Below are positions 23,592 through 35,104 of a DNA stretch of 64,000 bases, one piece after another; the stretch's first letter is position 1; every line of letters starts with the position of its first letter. Below the pieces are notes generated by a model, which had not been told where the DNA came from, ran no database searches, and saw nothing but the letters and a program-made list of their open reading frames with translations. Source of the stretch: Laetiporus sulphureus 93-53 (lineage: Eukaryota > Basidiomycota > Agaricomycetes > Polyporales > Laetiporaceae); contig NW_024468546.1 in NCBI RefSeq assembly GCF_001632365.1, forward strand, positions 9,025 through 73,024, given 5' to 3'. Position numbers and translations under genes: made by a program.

Positions 23592-24000
23592 TTAATCAGT
23601 CAACTGACGGTTCCGCAAAAGCTCGAGACCGGAAGCGACCCTGAGCTCGAATTCTGCCCAGAAATGTTCTAGCATGGGTCCATCATTGAACCTGGGCCAA
23701 TAGAATCCTCGGGCATCCTGGACGAGCTATCGCAAGAACTTAGAAGCAGCTGCGTGGATTGGTTCTGGGGCGTAGCAAATGAGCTGGGGAGCGTCAAGAC
23801 CACTCATCAAGGGCCTCGACGCAGAGTCGAATTTGGCGACGGCGAATACGGCCAATCGGATTCTTGCATGTTCGTGCCACAGATTCCCATCATTCGAGCA
23901 TTGTCGTCGGCGGTAGTGCGCGGGGTGCAGAATGCGGTACTCCAGTGAGAGCAGTCGAGGAGGTGGTAGGAGTCAATGAGCAAACCCTGCCGTACATTGA
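23592..24000 (-). pseudogene. Decayed gene of unknown family, copy 1
   Basis: Seen: one minus-strand frame reads protein-like for about 100 codons: SNDGNLWHEHARIRLAVFAV, DSASRPLMSGLDAPQLICYA, PEPIHAAASKFLR, then a TAG, and in the same frame LVQDARGFYWPRFNDGPMLE and further to a TAA at 23592. The frame is kept across the TAG, and unit 2 has the matching C-terminus (GPMLEHFW, VASGLELF), so this was a real gene. An alternative is an intron covering the TAG. No family recognised. Confidence 0.5.
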
Positions 24001-24064
24001 GCAAGGCAGCGCGTCGGCCAGAGTGGGATCGCAAAGCAAAACGTGACCAAAACCCTCCAATCAC

Positions 24065-26262
24065 CGTTTGCTAAAGCCCATAGCGAGAAATAATACATTG
24101 AAACAGTGTTGATAACGCTTCAGTGTATTATTGAGTAAGATGGCCGAACGTCTAGCTCACGCGTGTAACCTCGACGCGACAAATCCTGTCCTGATCCATT
24201 GGTTCATGCAGCCGGGCAATACTCAGCACCTCTCTCGTGCCGCTTATGGTCAGAAAAAAGTCTCCTATTTCCCATCGAGACTCCATCGTCCAGTACGACA
24301 CATACAGAGATTGGTACGACTGTTTTTAACCTGCAGCAATTTTGTATCGTCGAGCAATAATTCGCGCGCGTGCATAGATCATCTAGTGACTTATTTCTGC
24401 AAACATCAAATAGTTTTGCGGTACAGATGTGAGCCATACAATGGCCAGTAGTCGCAGATGATACTCAAGGCGACTGCGGCTCAGCGTTTAGTACCAGGCA
24501 CTAAGCGTGAGGCCACTCAGGCAACATCTAAAAATGTTCCTCTATCAGAAAGCGGAGAGCATCTTCCATACCTTCAATTAAATCAAGGACATATCAATCC
24601 ACTTTATGCCGTCCCATGATGCAGTGCGACGGCCGAGCGTCCGCTCAGTATCGGCTCATCTTGTTATCTCCACTGACGCGACAAGTGTTTGCCAGAGCTA
24701 AGTCAAAACACATGAGCGACAGATGTCAATTAGCTCATAACCTCAGTAAACCACCGTATGCTCACCTTAGATTGTCCATGCCACCCTGGAGACTCGATAC
24801 AAGGAACGGTGATTCTGGTGGAATGGCATGGAAATGCCGGCATCGACATTATTTTCAGCACCACGCAATTCCCGCGAGCCATCGGCGAAGCAGTCAAGAG
24901 CCGAGCGTCAGTGGTATGGGATGCGCTCGGGAGCGGCCAGGAAGCGCGCGCCGAACGCGTTGACCGTCGCTCACACTCGAGCGCCCCTCTGCGGACGAGG
25001 CTTGGCGGACATGCCATGTCATCGAGAAGCGAGGAAACAGTCCCAGCATAGGCCTCCACGCCGCTTGGAGCATCGGCACTGATAGTATCTCAGGTGCTCT
25101 GGAAGATGCTATCAGTATTATGAAGATATGCGCAGCCCTCGGGTATAGGAAAAGCGATTTTCCTCACCTGTAGCTGTCCGGCCTTTACATTCCGACTCCT
25201 ATTTCTCGTCCATATTTAGCACCTACAGTTGAATGTGGTGACAGTGACGAGAGGTTCCCCCGAAAGGATCATCTTTGGGCTCGGGCCCGTCGTCAGATGC
25301 CTTCTTTGGTTGGACATGCTAATGAGACGAGGTACTGTCATACGTAACCAAATATATGAGTGAATACGTTTCTTCTGCCGACTTCATTGACGTGTCACCG
25401 TCAGTCCTAGAATGCACGACCCTTTATATCAGTTCAACGGAACGGATCATCTAGCGGCGCAGCTGGTTACGAAAGGAAATGCTCACTCCCCTGATGCTGG
25501 GTCATCCGGCCCTGGATGCTGACCACCAACGTTGAATGCAATGTCGTTACAAGCAGACCGTATTAAACTAAAAATTGCAGGTCGCCGTTCGACTGGCAGT
25601 CCGCGCCAGGGTCCTATTGGGGGTCTCAATGCGTGAGCTGCTGGCACTCTGAACAGTGCATGCTATGGAGACCTCCACTCCTCACTCAACATAAGTAATG
25701 CAAGACATTTTTGCCATGCATGCTTGCCAACAACCAACAGATCCGTCCATACTGTGTTAGAGCGACCGCGCATACGTCTGACCTAGAGCTCGAACAAAAT
25801 GCTCGTGGCAACACGACGCATATAGGTAACACAAAGTCCGTGAGAATGACAAGACTTACCACTGAGGCTAGCAATAGAGTTTGGAGGAACCATGAGGAAA
25901 CGGCGAAGGCAGACCAACAAACGGCAAACCATCAACCCACTAGCTTTTCAAAAGGTATATTGACAACTTATCTGGTATATTTCATGATAGACAAAGGTGA
26001 AACACGCAATCGCCTACTATACAATCCCCGTCGGAGAACCCGAATATGAAAGACTCCCCACGCCACGGCACAGCGAGCGACTCCGACAAGACGAACTCCA
26101 CCGCAACCGGTCATTAATGACAATGCTACTATTCCGTGAACTGGTGATTCGGAACAGCGTGATAGCTATGGTGACGTAATAGGCGGCCATGAGACAGGGC
26201 ACAATCGCACGGCCCTTAAGGAGAGTGTCACAAACTTCGCCTGCACGAGCTTCTGAAGTACA
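24065..26262. other. Long spacer, unit 1, no intact gene
   Basis: About 2.2 kb repeated in unit 2 (31861-34066). At 24758-25059 both strands are open, and unit 2 has related open stretches near 32570-32890, but frames and splice sites do not agree between copies. I see no gene I can support; older decayed genes are likely. Confidence 0.4.
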
Positions 26263-26353
26263 TTCAGTAGTGGACAGCGGGATAGGTTGCGCGCGAATGG
26301 TGGAGAGGTCGACCGACTGGTTCAGGGCCTCATCAAGCTCGCCAATCAGAACA
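26263..26353 (-). pseudogene. Orphan copy of the last LSM8 exon
   Basis: Reads VLIGELDEALNQSVDLSTIR on the minus strand, matching the last exon of the intact gene at 34067-34157. The splice acceptor AG is changed to GG, the stop codon is out of frame, and the upstream exons are absent because unit 1 of duplication B stops just beyond this exon. Confidence 0.85.
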
Positions 26354-26423
26354 CCACAGATATCGCGCGTTTAACGACGCTATCTGCCATTTGCATGATT
26401 CAGCAACTCACACTCGGTCGCCT

Positions 26424-26606
26424 ACTCGTTCGAGGGCATGGAAGATGCTTGCGCTGTGTTGGCTTTGCTGAAAATGCGTGCATTTGAGCACGACTGGAGC
26501 ATTTGATGACAGATAGCCTTCAAGAGCAGTGCGAATTGGTGACCGGTGGGTTGGTAGACGATGATCGAGTGTTTCGAAGCAAGTCGAGATTCTGCAGACG
26601 CAGGGT
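26424..26606 (-). pseudogene. Internal F-box/LRR gene fragment
   Basis: Matches codons of the F-box gene at 18525-18711 in the same orientation, with several substitutions and an indel. There is no start or F-box, so it is a dead leftover of the duplication edge. Confidence 0.8.
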
Positions 26607-26929
26607 TATTTTATCCATGTCTGTGAGATGTTGTTCCGGTCATCGAGCATATGCCGAGACAGTGAGTAGAATGAATGCTCACATTCAGCCTGTTTATACG
26701 ATGTTGGAATATTGCAGGTCGTGAGCGTGTAGTAATGGATATCGTGAGTGATGTGTCTTGTCTCAGGACAGATGAATCCGAAGCGCGTGTAGGCAGCCAG
26801 GGTCACCCTACCTGCGTATGCCAAAGCGCACGTCGTGCTAGGCAGGAGGAGAAATGGAACACAGCGTTCAATACCCTTCAGCAGTAAGTATTTGAGACAG
26901 AGCGGCAACCACGGTAGTCAAAGTACAGA

Positions 26930-27159
26930 CACGGCAGACATGATGCGATTTATCAATGTGGAAAATTGTGTGTGAATGTCGACTGATTTCTAAAACATGC
27001 GACAAACATTTGCAACCATGGCATTTCATGTTGAAAATGTTTCACTTTGGCTGTGAATGTGCACTATTTGCCGTTTAAATGCTAAATTGGCAAATGTAAG
27101 ACATCAGCTGACATTCCCCCACGATTTCCACATTTATAAATCGCGTCATGTCTGCCGTG
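26930..27159. mobile_element. MITE, 230 bp, CACTA-like ends
   Basis: Seen: the two ends are inverted repeats of about 58 bp (CACGGCAGACATGA/TGCGATTTAT ... ATGTCTGCCGTG) with some mismatches. AGA flanks both sides, fitting a 3-bp target duplication. Unit 1 has no insert at the matching place (near 19462-19480). Family knowledge: CAC ends with a 3-bp duplication are typical of CACTA/CMC elements. No coding capacity. Confidence 0.75.
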
Positions 27160-27837
27160 AGATCAAGCTGAACAAACCATTCACCGTGGCGCTCACCCGA
27201 GGCCTCATACACGGTCATGTGATGCAAATAAACGCGCTACACGTCACGGTATCCAAAGAACGCACAATGTTTGTATGACGCATTATAGCCAGCTGATGCT
27301 GTCGGCACCAAGTGAACAGTGCCACCACTCAGTTTTGATAGTATCTTGGGCACGACTGACTTCGATGCACCAAGAACCGCGATAATCCGTCAAGACAGCA
27401 CTTTACAAGCAAAAAAAAGGCGGGTTCGAATGTGACGATGTTGCGGCAGGTAAAGCTAAATCAGGTTTGGAACTCCTATCTCACCTATGCAATTCCTTAA
27501 TGATATCTGGCATATCGACGTAGCGGCCAGTGGCGATGCGGAGTCGATGGAACAACACAGGCCATGCTGTGCTCCCAGCAACGCCATCATGGTACGGCGG
27601 CACCAGCCGGCGCACAACAGGCATATATCATGAACTTCCTGACTTGAATTCTCGAGCTCTTTCTTCTATTTGGAGCTCCATTGAACTACGGGTGCTGCCT
27701 GGTGAGCGAATCGCACTGATCTCCCATATGGTTCACTGATTGTCTTCCTTTTGAAGCTTGTACTGATTTTTTTTGTCGACCCCATTTCTCGTCAACGATC
27801 TCGTTAGGCTTACGGCCCAACAATAGCTTGTCTAGTC
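27160..27837. other. Upstream region of secreted-protein gene, copy 2
   Basis: Counterpart of 19470-20160 with moderate divergence. A CATATATCAT stretch near 27622 is the equivalent of the TATA-like stretch in unit 1. No gene. Confidence 0.4.
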
Positions 27838-28411
27838 ATGATGCGCTCGTCCGTTGCTATCGCCCTGACTGTCGCTGTCGCCGCTGCCGCATCAGTCGCG
27901 TTCCCGATGTACCCCCCCCCCCCCCCCAAACAGCTGTGCCTGGACATGCTGAAGCGTTTCCAGCGACGACATTGCGATAAGTTCTCGAGCACTTCAGTGA
28001 GCTCTGCTTCCACCAATATCGTAAGATATGTCGACTGACACTCGACAGGTATCGCCGTACGACAGATGAAATCGACAGTATCTTCGCCCGTTCGAGTTAC
28101 GACGACCATAGGTAGGCCGCCAGACTTGCACACTCTAGTCGCTTTATTTTGTTGTCTTGACATTAAAGCTTGCCCCGGAGTTGCCTCGGCTTTAATAGGC
28201 TGGCCGACGCTCGGCCAGGGTCACGCGGCAAACGATCCCCGAGTCCGTTCGTGATCCTACCATCAATGCGGGATAAGTGAGTATCATGATATGCCCTTCG
28301 CTCGTGATCCTACCATCAATGCGGGACAAGTGAGTATCATGATATGCCCTACACGTTTGAGCCAGTGATCGACCGCAAGTCTTCAGTGAAAACCCCCGCA
28401 TCCCTTCTTGA
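27838..28411 (+). CDS. Small secreted protein, copy 2, altered C-terminus
   Basis: Seen: exons 27838-27908, 27955-27996, 28049-28111 and 28169-28276 match copy 1 in length and phase. The signal peptide MMRSSVAIALTVAVAAAASV and the core ALQYRRTTDEIDSIFARSSY are conserved. Intron 1 carries a run of 16 C (27912-27927). Exon 4 ends beside a 53-bp tandem repeat (28251-28303 and 28304-28350). The AG that starts the last exon in copy 1 has shifted, so a splice at 28386 gives only a short tail ending at 28411, without the cysteine region. Product about 102 aa; possibly non-functional. Confidence 0.5.
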
Positions 28412-28763
28412 TCGCGCAGCCTGCCGCAGGTCATTCCTGGATGAGCTGGACTGAGGTTTATAAAATTGGAGCTACGAGGCCCGCCCGCTGACCTCGACGA
28501 CCAGACGGGAGGATGAGCCGATCGGGCTGGATCGATGATCACATTCTTCATATGTACAATTCGCAAGCAGGGCGAATACAATGTCCTGGATTCGAACTGC
28601 AGCCGAGAACGCACTTGAGACATACGAACACACGAGAGTCAAGGAAGCCGATTACCTGATATAATGTGACCCGTGTAAATAAATAGGGTATCTCATAGCA
28701 GGACTTGCGTTGCAAAGGATCAGAAAAAGGAGTCATAGTCCCCTTGTTCTTCAAAATGCATGA

Positions 28764-30337
28764 TCAGCCCGTCCTTGCTGGTAACGCCACATGGAGATCA
28801 ACCTATTAGAAGAGATGGTCGCAAAAAATGCTTTATGACATACCATAGGTATGGAAGTAGGCATGGTTCGCGCTTTGAGGCGTCCACCCATCAGAAGATA
28901 CGCTGGAGCCGGATTCTTGGCTCAACGTCGACTCAGGAGACATGATTCCCCTCTCCATCTCAGCAGAGCTTGTGGAATACTCCACTGCAAGATTCGAATT
29001 CCCGCTCCTACGAAGTGCAGTGGTCAGCAATGCCGCTGACATGCCATAGTGAGGACAAGTTTAAGGGACCATACCGAATTATCGCATCGAGCTCGATCAT
29101 GTGTGCAAGTACGAGACATTCTTGTTGGTCATGGTCACCCGACGCATGTTGGAGCAACTGGGAAGTCGTATGAAGGTGGGTCATGAACGCGGCAAGAGGT
29201 CGAGTAAAGGCCGGGTTCGTCAGGCAGGAGCAAGTAGAGGACGGGACTTCGGAGTCGAGGGACATACGCGGAGAGCCGAAACAACCGGTAGATTGTTCGT
29301 CGTCCAGGTCTTGTTGTGCACCGCGGGGATAATACTCGGCGTACATTTCGGGGGAGTCGCCGGAGGAAGAGTGGAAGTACGCAGCGGAGTCAGTAGGATA
29401 ACGAGATCGCTGGGGGTATTCTTGCTGCGGGTTGGTACCATACGCATGCGATATGGTACTCTGAGCCTCTTGAAAATTTGATGACCCACCTGGCGAAGGG
29501 CCCGGAAGGCTGTACAGGTAATTCCGCACTGAGTCGGCACCTGGCTCCGCCTTGACCATGGAAGATACGTAGGAGAATTCCGCAGTGTGATGGCTTCCTT
29601 GGGCTGGCGCCGTTGCTTCATTTCGATCGATTTCTGCAGGGTCCTGGGACTCATAAACGTTGTCTGACTTCGTGCGAGAATGCCACTTTTCGCGGGCATC
29701 TCCTCCACGATAGCTGGGCTCTACCCATCGTGGATGAGGCTTTCCTGGTTTCATCGTGAGCAACGAGAAAATGATCTACGCAGAGGTGAGATGGATGTTA
29801 CCTCGGATCTCTCGGAGCACGGTCTCGAGTTCAGCAATGCGATTTCTCAATCGGATATTCTCGTCGATATTTGGATTATCTCTATTAATATTTGACTCAG
29901 GCGGAATATACATAAAATGCTTAGGAGCGTACCTCAGTGCAGGGTCATCAATCTCGTAAACGCAAAGTCCCGTCTGGGGGAGAAAGTTCATTCTGGATGA
30001 CGTCACAAAAAATAAATTCAATTACCAATCCTAGTTGGATGCACCTCGAGCACGGTCTTTTGCGGTCACACTGTTCGTGATCGCGGTACCGTCACATTTC
30101 GAGGGACAAATAAAGGTTAGGAAGTGCGCTCGCCTTGCGTTTCGACGTATGGCAGTTGAAGCAAGACTGAGTGGGTCTGTTCCTCGGCCTGTGCCAAAAT
30201 CATTCTCTGGCTCATCGGCCAAGCACTGAGAACAGAACTCACCTTCGACGATGATCTACGTCAGGACTCAAGCTCTGCTCCACGGCCATATCTTCACGCT
30301 GCGGAGACGAGGCCTGAGGAATTATGGCAGGATTCAT
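28764..30337 (-). CDS. Zn(II)2Cys6 transcription factor, 387 aa, copy 2
   Basis: Seen: eight exons (30243-30337, 30134-30188, 30026-30070, 29933-29973, 29802-29881, 29075-29744, 28844-29007, 28764-28777). Exons 2-8 have exactly the lengths of copy 1, and exon 1 is one codon shorter. The zinc cluster cysteines, the GC-starting intron (AAG|GCGAGC), the coil and the segment LLQHASGDHDQQECLVLAHM are kept. All frames are open, so both copies are probably functional, with the acidic/Ser-rich part diverging most. Confidence 0.87.
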
Positions 30338-31385
30338 AGTGTGAGGGCCCCTGTCCGTGGATCACTGGCAGGCATGGGATGATGCGTACTTATAGGGGCC
30401 TCAGAGCGCTATGATACCGGGCTCGGGACATCCGTCCCTTCGAGCCATGTCGCCGATCAAACCGTTCCAAAGGGGACTTCAAACTCATATTAGATGATCC
30501 TACCAGGGAGATGGGCTTGTGCCCAGACATATCTGGATCGTCTAAGTCGTACACGTCAAGCCATGCCGAGCACAGAAGCCGGTTCGTGCTCATTACAGCC
30601 CAATCATGAGAAGAGGCCGGGCCAGGGTGTGACCGCTGACATTGCCGTGATGCAGAAGCTTCGTCGTGATATGTCGTTTTGCATCATGGCGGTCTTGAAG
30701 GGCCAACGATGCTTCCGATTGCAGTAATGTGCCTTCCGCGACACTTTGGGGGTGGTACTTCGCGACAGGTCGCCACAGACCCGGGAGGGCGTTCACGATC
30801 CGTGAAGATCTTGAGCCCGATCGTTGGAGCTTGCTGACTGCGCTGTTTATAAGATATTTGAAAGGCACCATTGCCATCGGAGGATGAAACCTTGGAGTCG
30901 TCAAACGGTCGCATATTCTGACATCATGCGCGAAGGCCTCCGTGGCAGAGATTGACTAGCGTCTACCGGCCAGGACAGAAGCACGACTACATGTGTGCAT
31001 ACGTGCGAGAAACCCTCAGGATGGAGCTGCACTACCGCCGGGTACGATGGTATTCGGATCCGATAGGTCGACGGTGGTTGGACGTCTGATTGAGGTCGGG
31101 AGGTCGGGCAAGACAGGTCCAGCCGGTCCATGGGGGCGCCGAGGCGTGGATACTCCTGTCAATAAATTAACGGCACAGATTGAGCCGGGGGAGCAGCCAA
31201 ATGTGCATAGATTGGAAGAAGCTGAAACCTGACTCACGAACATTACCACTCCCTTCCCGAAGCACCGTCTCTGCTCTCCCATTGTGACGGCTCATTCCGT
31301 TTACAAATTACGGGGACCTATCAGAAGGTAGACGCGACCAACGATCACTATTCAGTTATCCAATCTCGCGAACAAGTCGGGTTAA

Positions 31386-31860
31386 TCAGTCAACTGACGG
31401 CTCCGTAAACAGCTCGAGACCGGAAGCGACCTTGGCCCCGGTCTCCTCCCAGAAATGCTCTAGCATGGGTCCATTATTGATCCTGCGCCAATAGAATCCT
31501 CGGGCATCCTGGACGAGTTATCACAAGAAGCAGCTGCGTGCGTTGGTTCCGGGGGTAGCCAACGAACTGAGGGACCACTCGTCGTGGGCCTCGATACAGG
31601 GTCGGACTTGGTGGATTCTTGCGTGCTCCTGCCACAGATCAATCCCGCATCCCATCATTCGAGTATGTTGTCGGCAATAGTGCGCGGGGTACAGAACGCC
31701 AGTGAGAGCAGTCGAGGAGGTGGTAATAGCCAATGAGCGAGGCCTGCCGGACATTGAGCAAGGCGGCGCACCCAGTGAAGCTGATAGGTGGGATCGCAAA
31801 GCTTAACGTGACCAAACCCCTCCAATCACCGTTTGATAATTTTGTAGACAGCCCTTGCCG
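31386..31860 (-). pseudogene. Decayed gene of unknown family, copy 2
   Basis: Counterpart of 23592-24000. The C-terminal frame (GFYWRRINNGPMLEHFW, VASGLELFTEPSVD) is open to a TGA at 31386, but upstream the frame is broken by small deletions and a stop after SNDGMRD. The different lesions in the two copies suggest decay went on after the duplication. Confidence 0.45.
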
Positions 31861-34066
31861 CAAAATAATTCATTGAAACGGTGTTGATGGCGCTTCAGTG
31901 TGTTATCGAGTGAGAGGACCGAATGTCTGGCTCACACCTGCAATCTGGACGCGAGGAATGGGCCCGTCCGGATCCGATTGTTCATGCAGCTGCGCAATGC
32001 TTAGCATCCCTCTCACGCCGCCTATGGTTGCAAGAAAATGTCTTCTGTTTTCCTACCGAGACCCATCATCCAGTACAGCACATACAGAGATCGGTACGAT
32101 GGCTTTTATTCTTCAGCAATTTTGTGATGTCGAGCAATGATCCGCACGGCTCGCGGGCCTGCATAGATCGTGTAGTAACTTTATTTCTACAAATATCAAA
32201 TAGTTTTGCAGTCCGGATGTGAGCCATACATCGGCTAATAGTTATAGATGTTGCTCAAGGCGGTTGCGGCTCAGCAGTCGGTATGGAGGCACTGAGCGTA
32301 AGGCCCAGGAGACAACATTTAAAAACTGTCCTCCATCAGAAAACGAAGAGCACCTTTGACACCTTCGATTAAACCAAAGAGATATCAATCTGCTTTGCGA
32401 AGCCCCATGGTGCAGTGCAAAGGCCGAATATCCACGTGGTACCGGCAGATTTTTTATCTCCACAGATCGACAAGTCTTTGCCAGCGCTGAGTGAAAACAC
32501 ATGAGCGGCAGATGCCAATCAGCCCATAACCTCAGTAAACCGCGGCGTGCTCACCGTGTGAGCTTAGGTTGTCCATGCCACCCTGAAGACCCAATACAAA
32601 GAAGGCAGGTTTTTGGTAGAATGGCATGGAAATGCCGGCATCGAAAATTATCGCCTTCACGAAATTCCCATGAGCCATCGGCAAAGCAGTCAAGAGCTGA
32701 GCGTCAATGGTGTGGGATGCGCCTGGGAGCTCCCAGGAGGCACGCGCCGGACACGTCGACCGTCGCGCTCACACTTTGGGCGCGCTTGTGAGGACGGGCG
32801 TTGGCGGACTTCCATCAAATCGACAAGCGAGGACACCGTCCCAGCACAGGTCGGCACACCGCTTAGATCCATTGGCACTGATATTATGTTCAAATATTCT
32901 GGCGGATGCTACCAGTATGAAGATATGCATAGCCCGCGTGTGTGGGAAGAGCGAAATTCCTCACCTGTAGTCATCCGGTTTTTTTTACATCTCGACACAC
33001 TTCGCCTCCTACTTTTCGTCCACCTTCAGCATCTACAGTTGAACATGTTAGCAGTTCGATGAGAGACTACCCCAAAAGAATTACCTTTGGGCTCAAACCT
33101 GTCATCAAATGCCTTCTTTGGTCGAACACGCTGATAGGACGATGCACTGTCATACGCAACCGGATATACGAGTGAAGTCATTTCTTCTGCCGACTCCACC
33201 GACGTGATTTCCGTCAGCCCTAGAATGCATGAGCCTTTATATCAGTTCAACGAACGGATCAACTCGCAGCGAAGCTCGTTATGAAAGGAAATGCTTACTC
33301 CCTCGATCGCTGGATCAGCCGTCTCTGGATACTGGCCACCAGCGGTGAATGCCGCGTCGTTACTAGCGGACCGCGAAATTCTACACATTGGAGCCCATCG
33401 CCCAACTTGCAGCCCGCACAAGTCCTATTCGGGATTTGGCGATCCCTGCAAACACTGGATTCAATGCGCGAGCCACTGATACCCTGAGCAACGCATACTA
33501 TAGAGATCTCCACTCCTGCATCGGCAGAGATAATGCTAGGCATTTTTGCCATGCATGCCGGTACGCATGCTGGTCAATAACCAACAGATCCACACTGTTG
33601 GGGTGACCATGCATACGTCCGACCTAGAGCTTGAATGAAATGCTCGTGGCAACACGATGCATGCAGGTAGCACGAACTCCATGGGAAGTCAAGGATTGGC
33701 AGGACTTACCAATGAGGCGTGCGATAGAGTTTGGAGGAACCGTGAGGAAACGGTGAAGACAGACCAACAAACGGCAAACCATCAACCCACTATGATAGAC
33801 GAATGTGAAACACGCAATCGTCTACTATACACCCCATCAGAGCACCCGAATATGAGAGACTCCCCACGCCACGGCACAGCGAGCGGCCTCGCAACCGGTC
33901 ATTGACAGTGCTATTATTCCGTGAACGGGTGATCCGGAAGAGCGTGATACGCTGTAGAGACGTAAATAGGACATCACGATGTCGAAGGACCATGAGGCAG
34001 GGCACAATCGCACGGCCCCAATGGAGAATGCCGCAAACTTTGCCTCCATGAGCTTCTGAAGTTCAT
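31861..34066. other. Long spacer, unit 2, no intact gene
   Basis: Counterpart of 24065-26262. Open stretches near 32500-32970 do not agree with unit 1 in frame. Nothing I can support as a gene. Confidence 0.4.
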
Positions 34067-34580
34067 TCAGTAGTGGACAGGCGGGAGAGGTTCCGCGTGG
34101 ATGGTGGAGAGGTCGATGGACTGATCTAGAGCCTCATCAAGCTCGCCAATCAGAACACTGCGAATATCGCGCGTTTAACGACGGTATCTGCCATTTGCAT
34201 GATTCAGCAACTCACATTTGGTCGCCTTTGACAAGATACAGTCCGAGTGGAATCTCCTCTACCCCTTCCTCCATGCTATACACGCGTTCCTTCGAGTCCG
34301 ACAGAACAACGTTAGCCTTTTGGTCATAACCGGCCATTACGCCCTGCGTGGCGGATGGATCAGGGTGATGAGAGGAAAAGCAATGCAATTAGATACCACA
34401 ATCGAGGAGAAATCAGAGCACACGTACCACAATGGCACGTCCATCTTGCAGAATGAGCAGAACGCGATCTGAAGGTCATACACAGGCATAGCGCGCCTTC
34501 AGCAACTGGAAGCTGATGGCTCGTGAAAGCGGTTCGGGCTGGAGCTACTTACGGTCAACGTAGCCTTGCAGGCTTGCCAT
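34067..34580 (-). CDS. LSM8: U6 snRNA-associated Sm-like protein LSm8, 95 aa
   Basis: Seen: exons 34553-34580, 34428-34468, 34216-34343 and 34067-34157 give 96 codons including the stop. Sm1 motif: RVLLILQDGRAIVGVMAGYD with the downstream Asn of KANVVL. Sm2 motif: EIPLGLYLVKGDQIVLIGEL, close to the I-x-G-D/N-x-V signature. The C-terminus DEALDQSIDLSTIHAEPL is typical of LSm8. Family knowledge: LSm8 sets the nuclear LSm2-8 ring, which binds the U6 3' end. Length matches the family (about 95 aa). The right breakpoint of duplication B falls in exon 3, and the tandem event left this full copy intact. Confidence 0.93.
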
Positions 34581-35103
34581 CGTTGGCTGCGATGTGGGCG
34601 CGACGAGGAGAGATTGCAAGCAGGTGGCGAGGCCTGGCGCGACTGAAAGCGAGCATCGCCGCGACCACGTTAGCGCGCGTCTTTCATGTGACCAATTGCA
34701 TACAACAGAGGTCACCCGAACCAAACCCGAACATCACATTCATGATCACCTTATATGTGTTTTGTCCCGGTATACCAGACATCCTGTACTTGTGCACCTC
34801 CCGCTCGGAATAATGTTCGCGGAAATTGTGTTCGCTAAGAGATCTCATGACCGTGTCGCAGCTCGAACATGAGAATCGGCTCACATCCGGGCCGTCTGGT
34901 AGCTTGGTCACCCCCACAAAACCAGCGGATTTCCGTCACACACTTGCCCTTCGACGAGGAAACAATGATGATATTTGGTATCACTTTACACCGTTCTCTC
35001 GTTCAATTCCGTGTCTAAGACTGAACGGGCCGCGTCAGGTACGTATTCGTGTGCACAAATTAATGCCGCAAGGTGAACCGCATGACGGTCGAAGATGAGG
35101 ACT
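34581..35103. other. Divergent promoter region, LSM8 and GH28
   Basis: No gene that I can support. Minus-strand frame 34684-34917 is open (HYSEREVHKYRMSG inside) but has no domain, homologous partner or splice logic. Confidence 0.4.
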
Positions 35104-35104
35104 T

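Larger units (their letters stand above)
18525..26423 (+). repeat. Tandem segmental duplication B, unit 1
   Basis: Repeated from 26424 in the same order: F-box fragment, spacer, secreted-protein gene, Zn2Cys6 gene, decayed gene, and the last exon of LSM8. Unit 2 lacks about 430 bases matching 18712-19140. The strand sign is arbitrary. Confidence 0.9.
26424..34227 (+). repeat. Tandem segmental duplication B, unit 2
   Basis: Second copy of 18525-26423. It starts with an F-box fragment (26424-26606, matching 18525-18711) and ends inside exon 3 of LSM8. At the 26423/26424 junction the LSM8 side (GGTCGCCT) meets the F-box side (ACTCGTTCGAG) with at most one shared base. Confidence 0.9.

Noticed and set aside
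24730..25059. Overlapping open frames on both strands
   Set aside because: Present in both duplication units but with incompatible frames and splice sites; possibly an old decayed gene, no more can be said.
34684..34917. Minus-strand 77-codon frame upstream of LSM8
   Set aside because: Starts with a non-ATG or weak context, no domain, and overlaps the region expected to be the LSM8/GH28 promoter.
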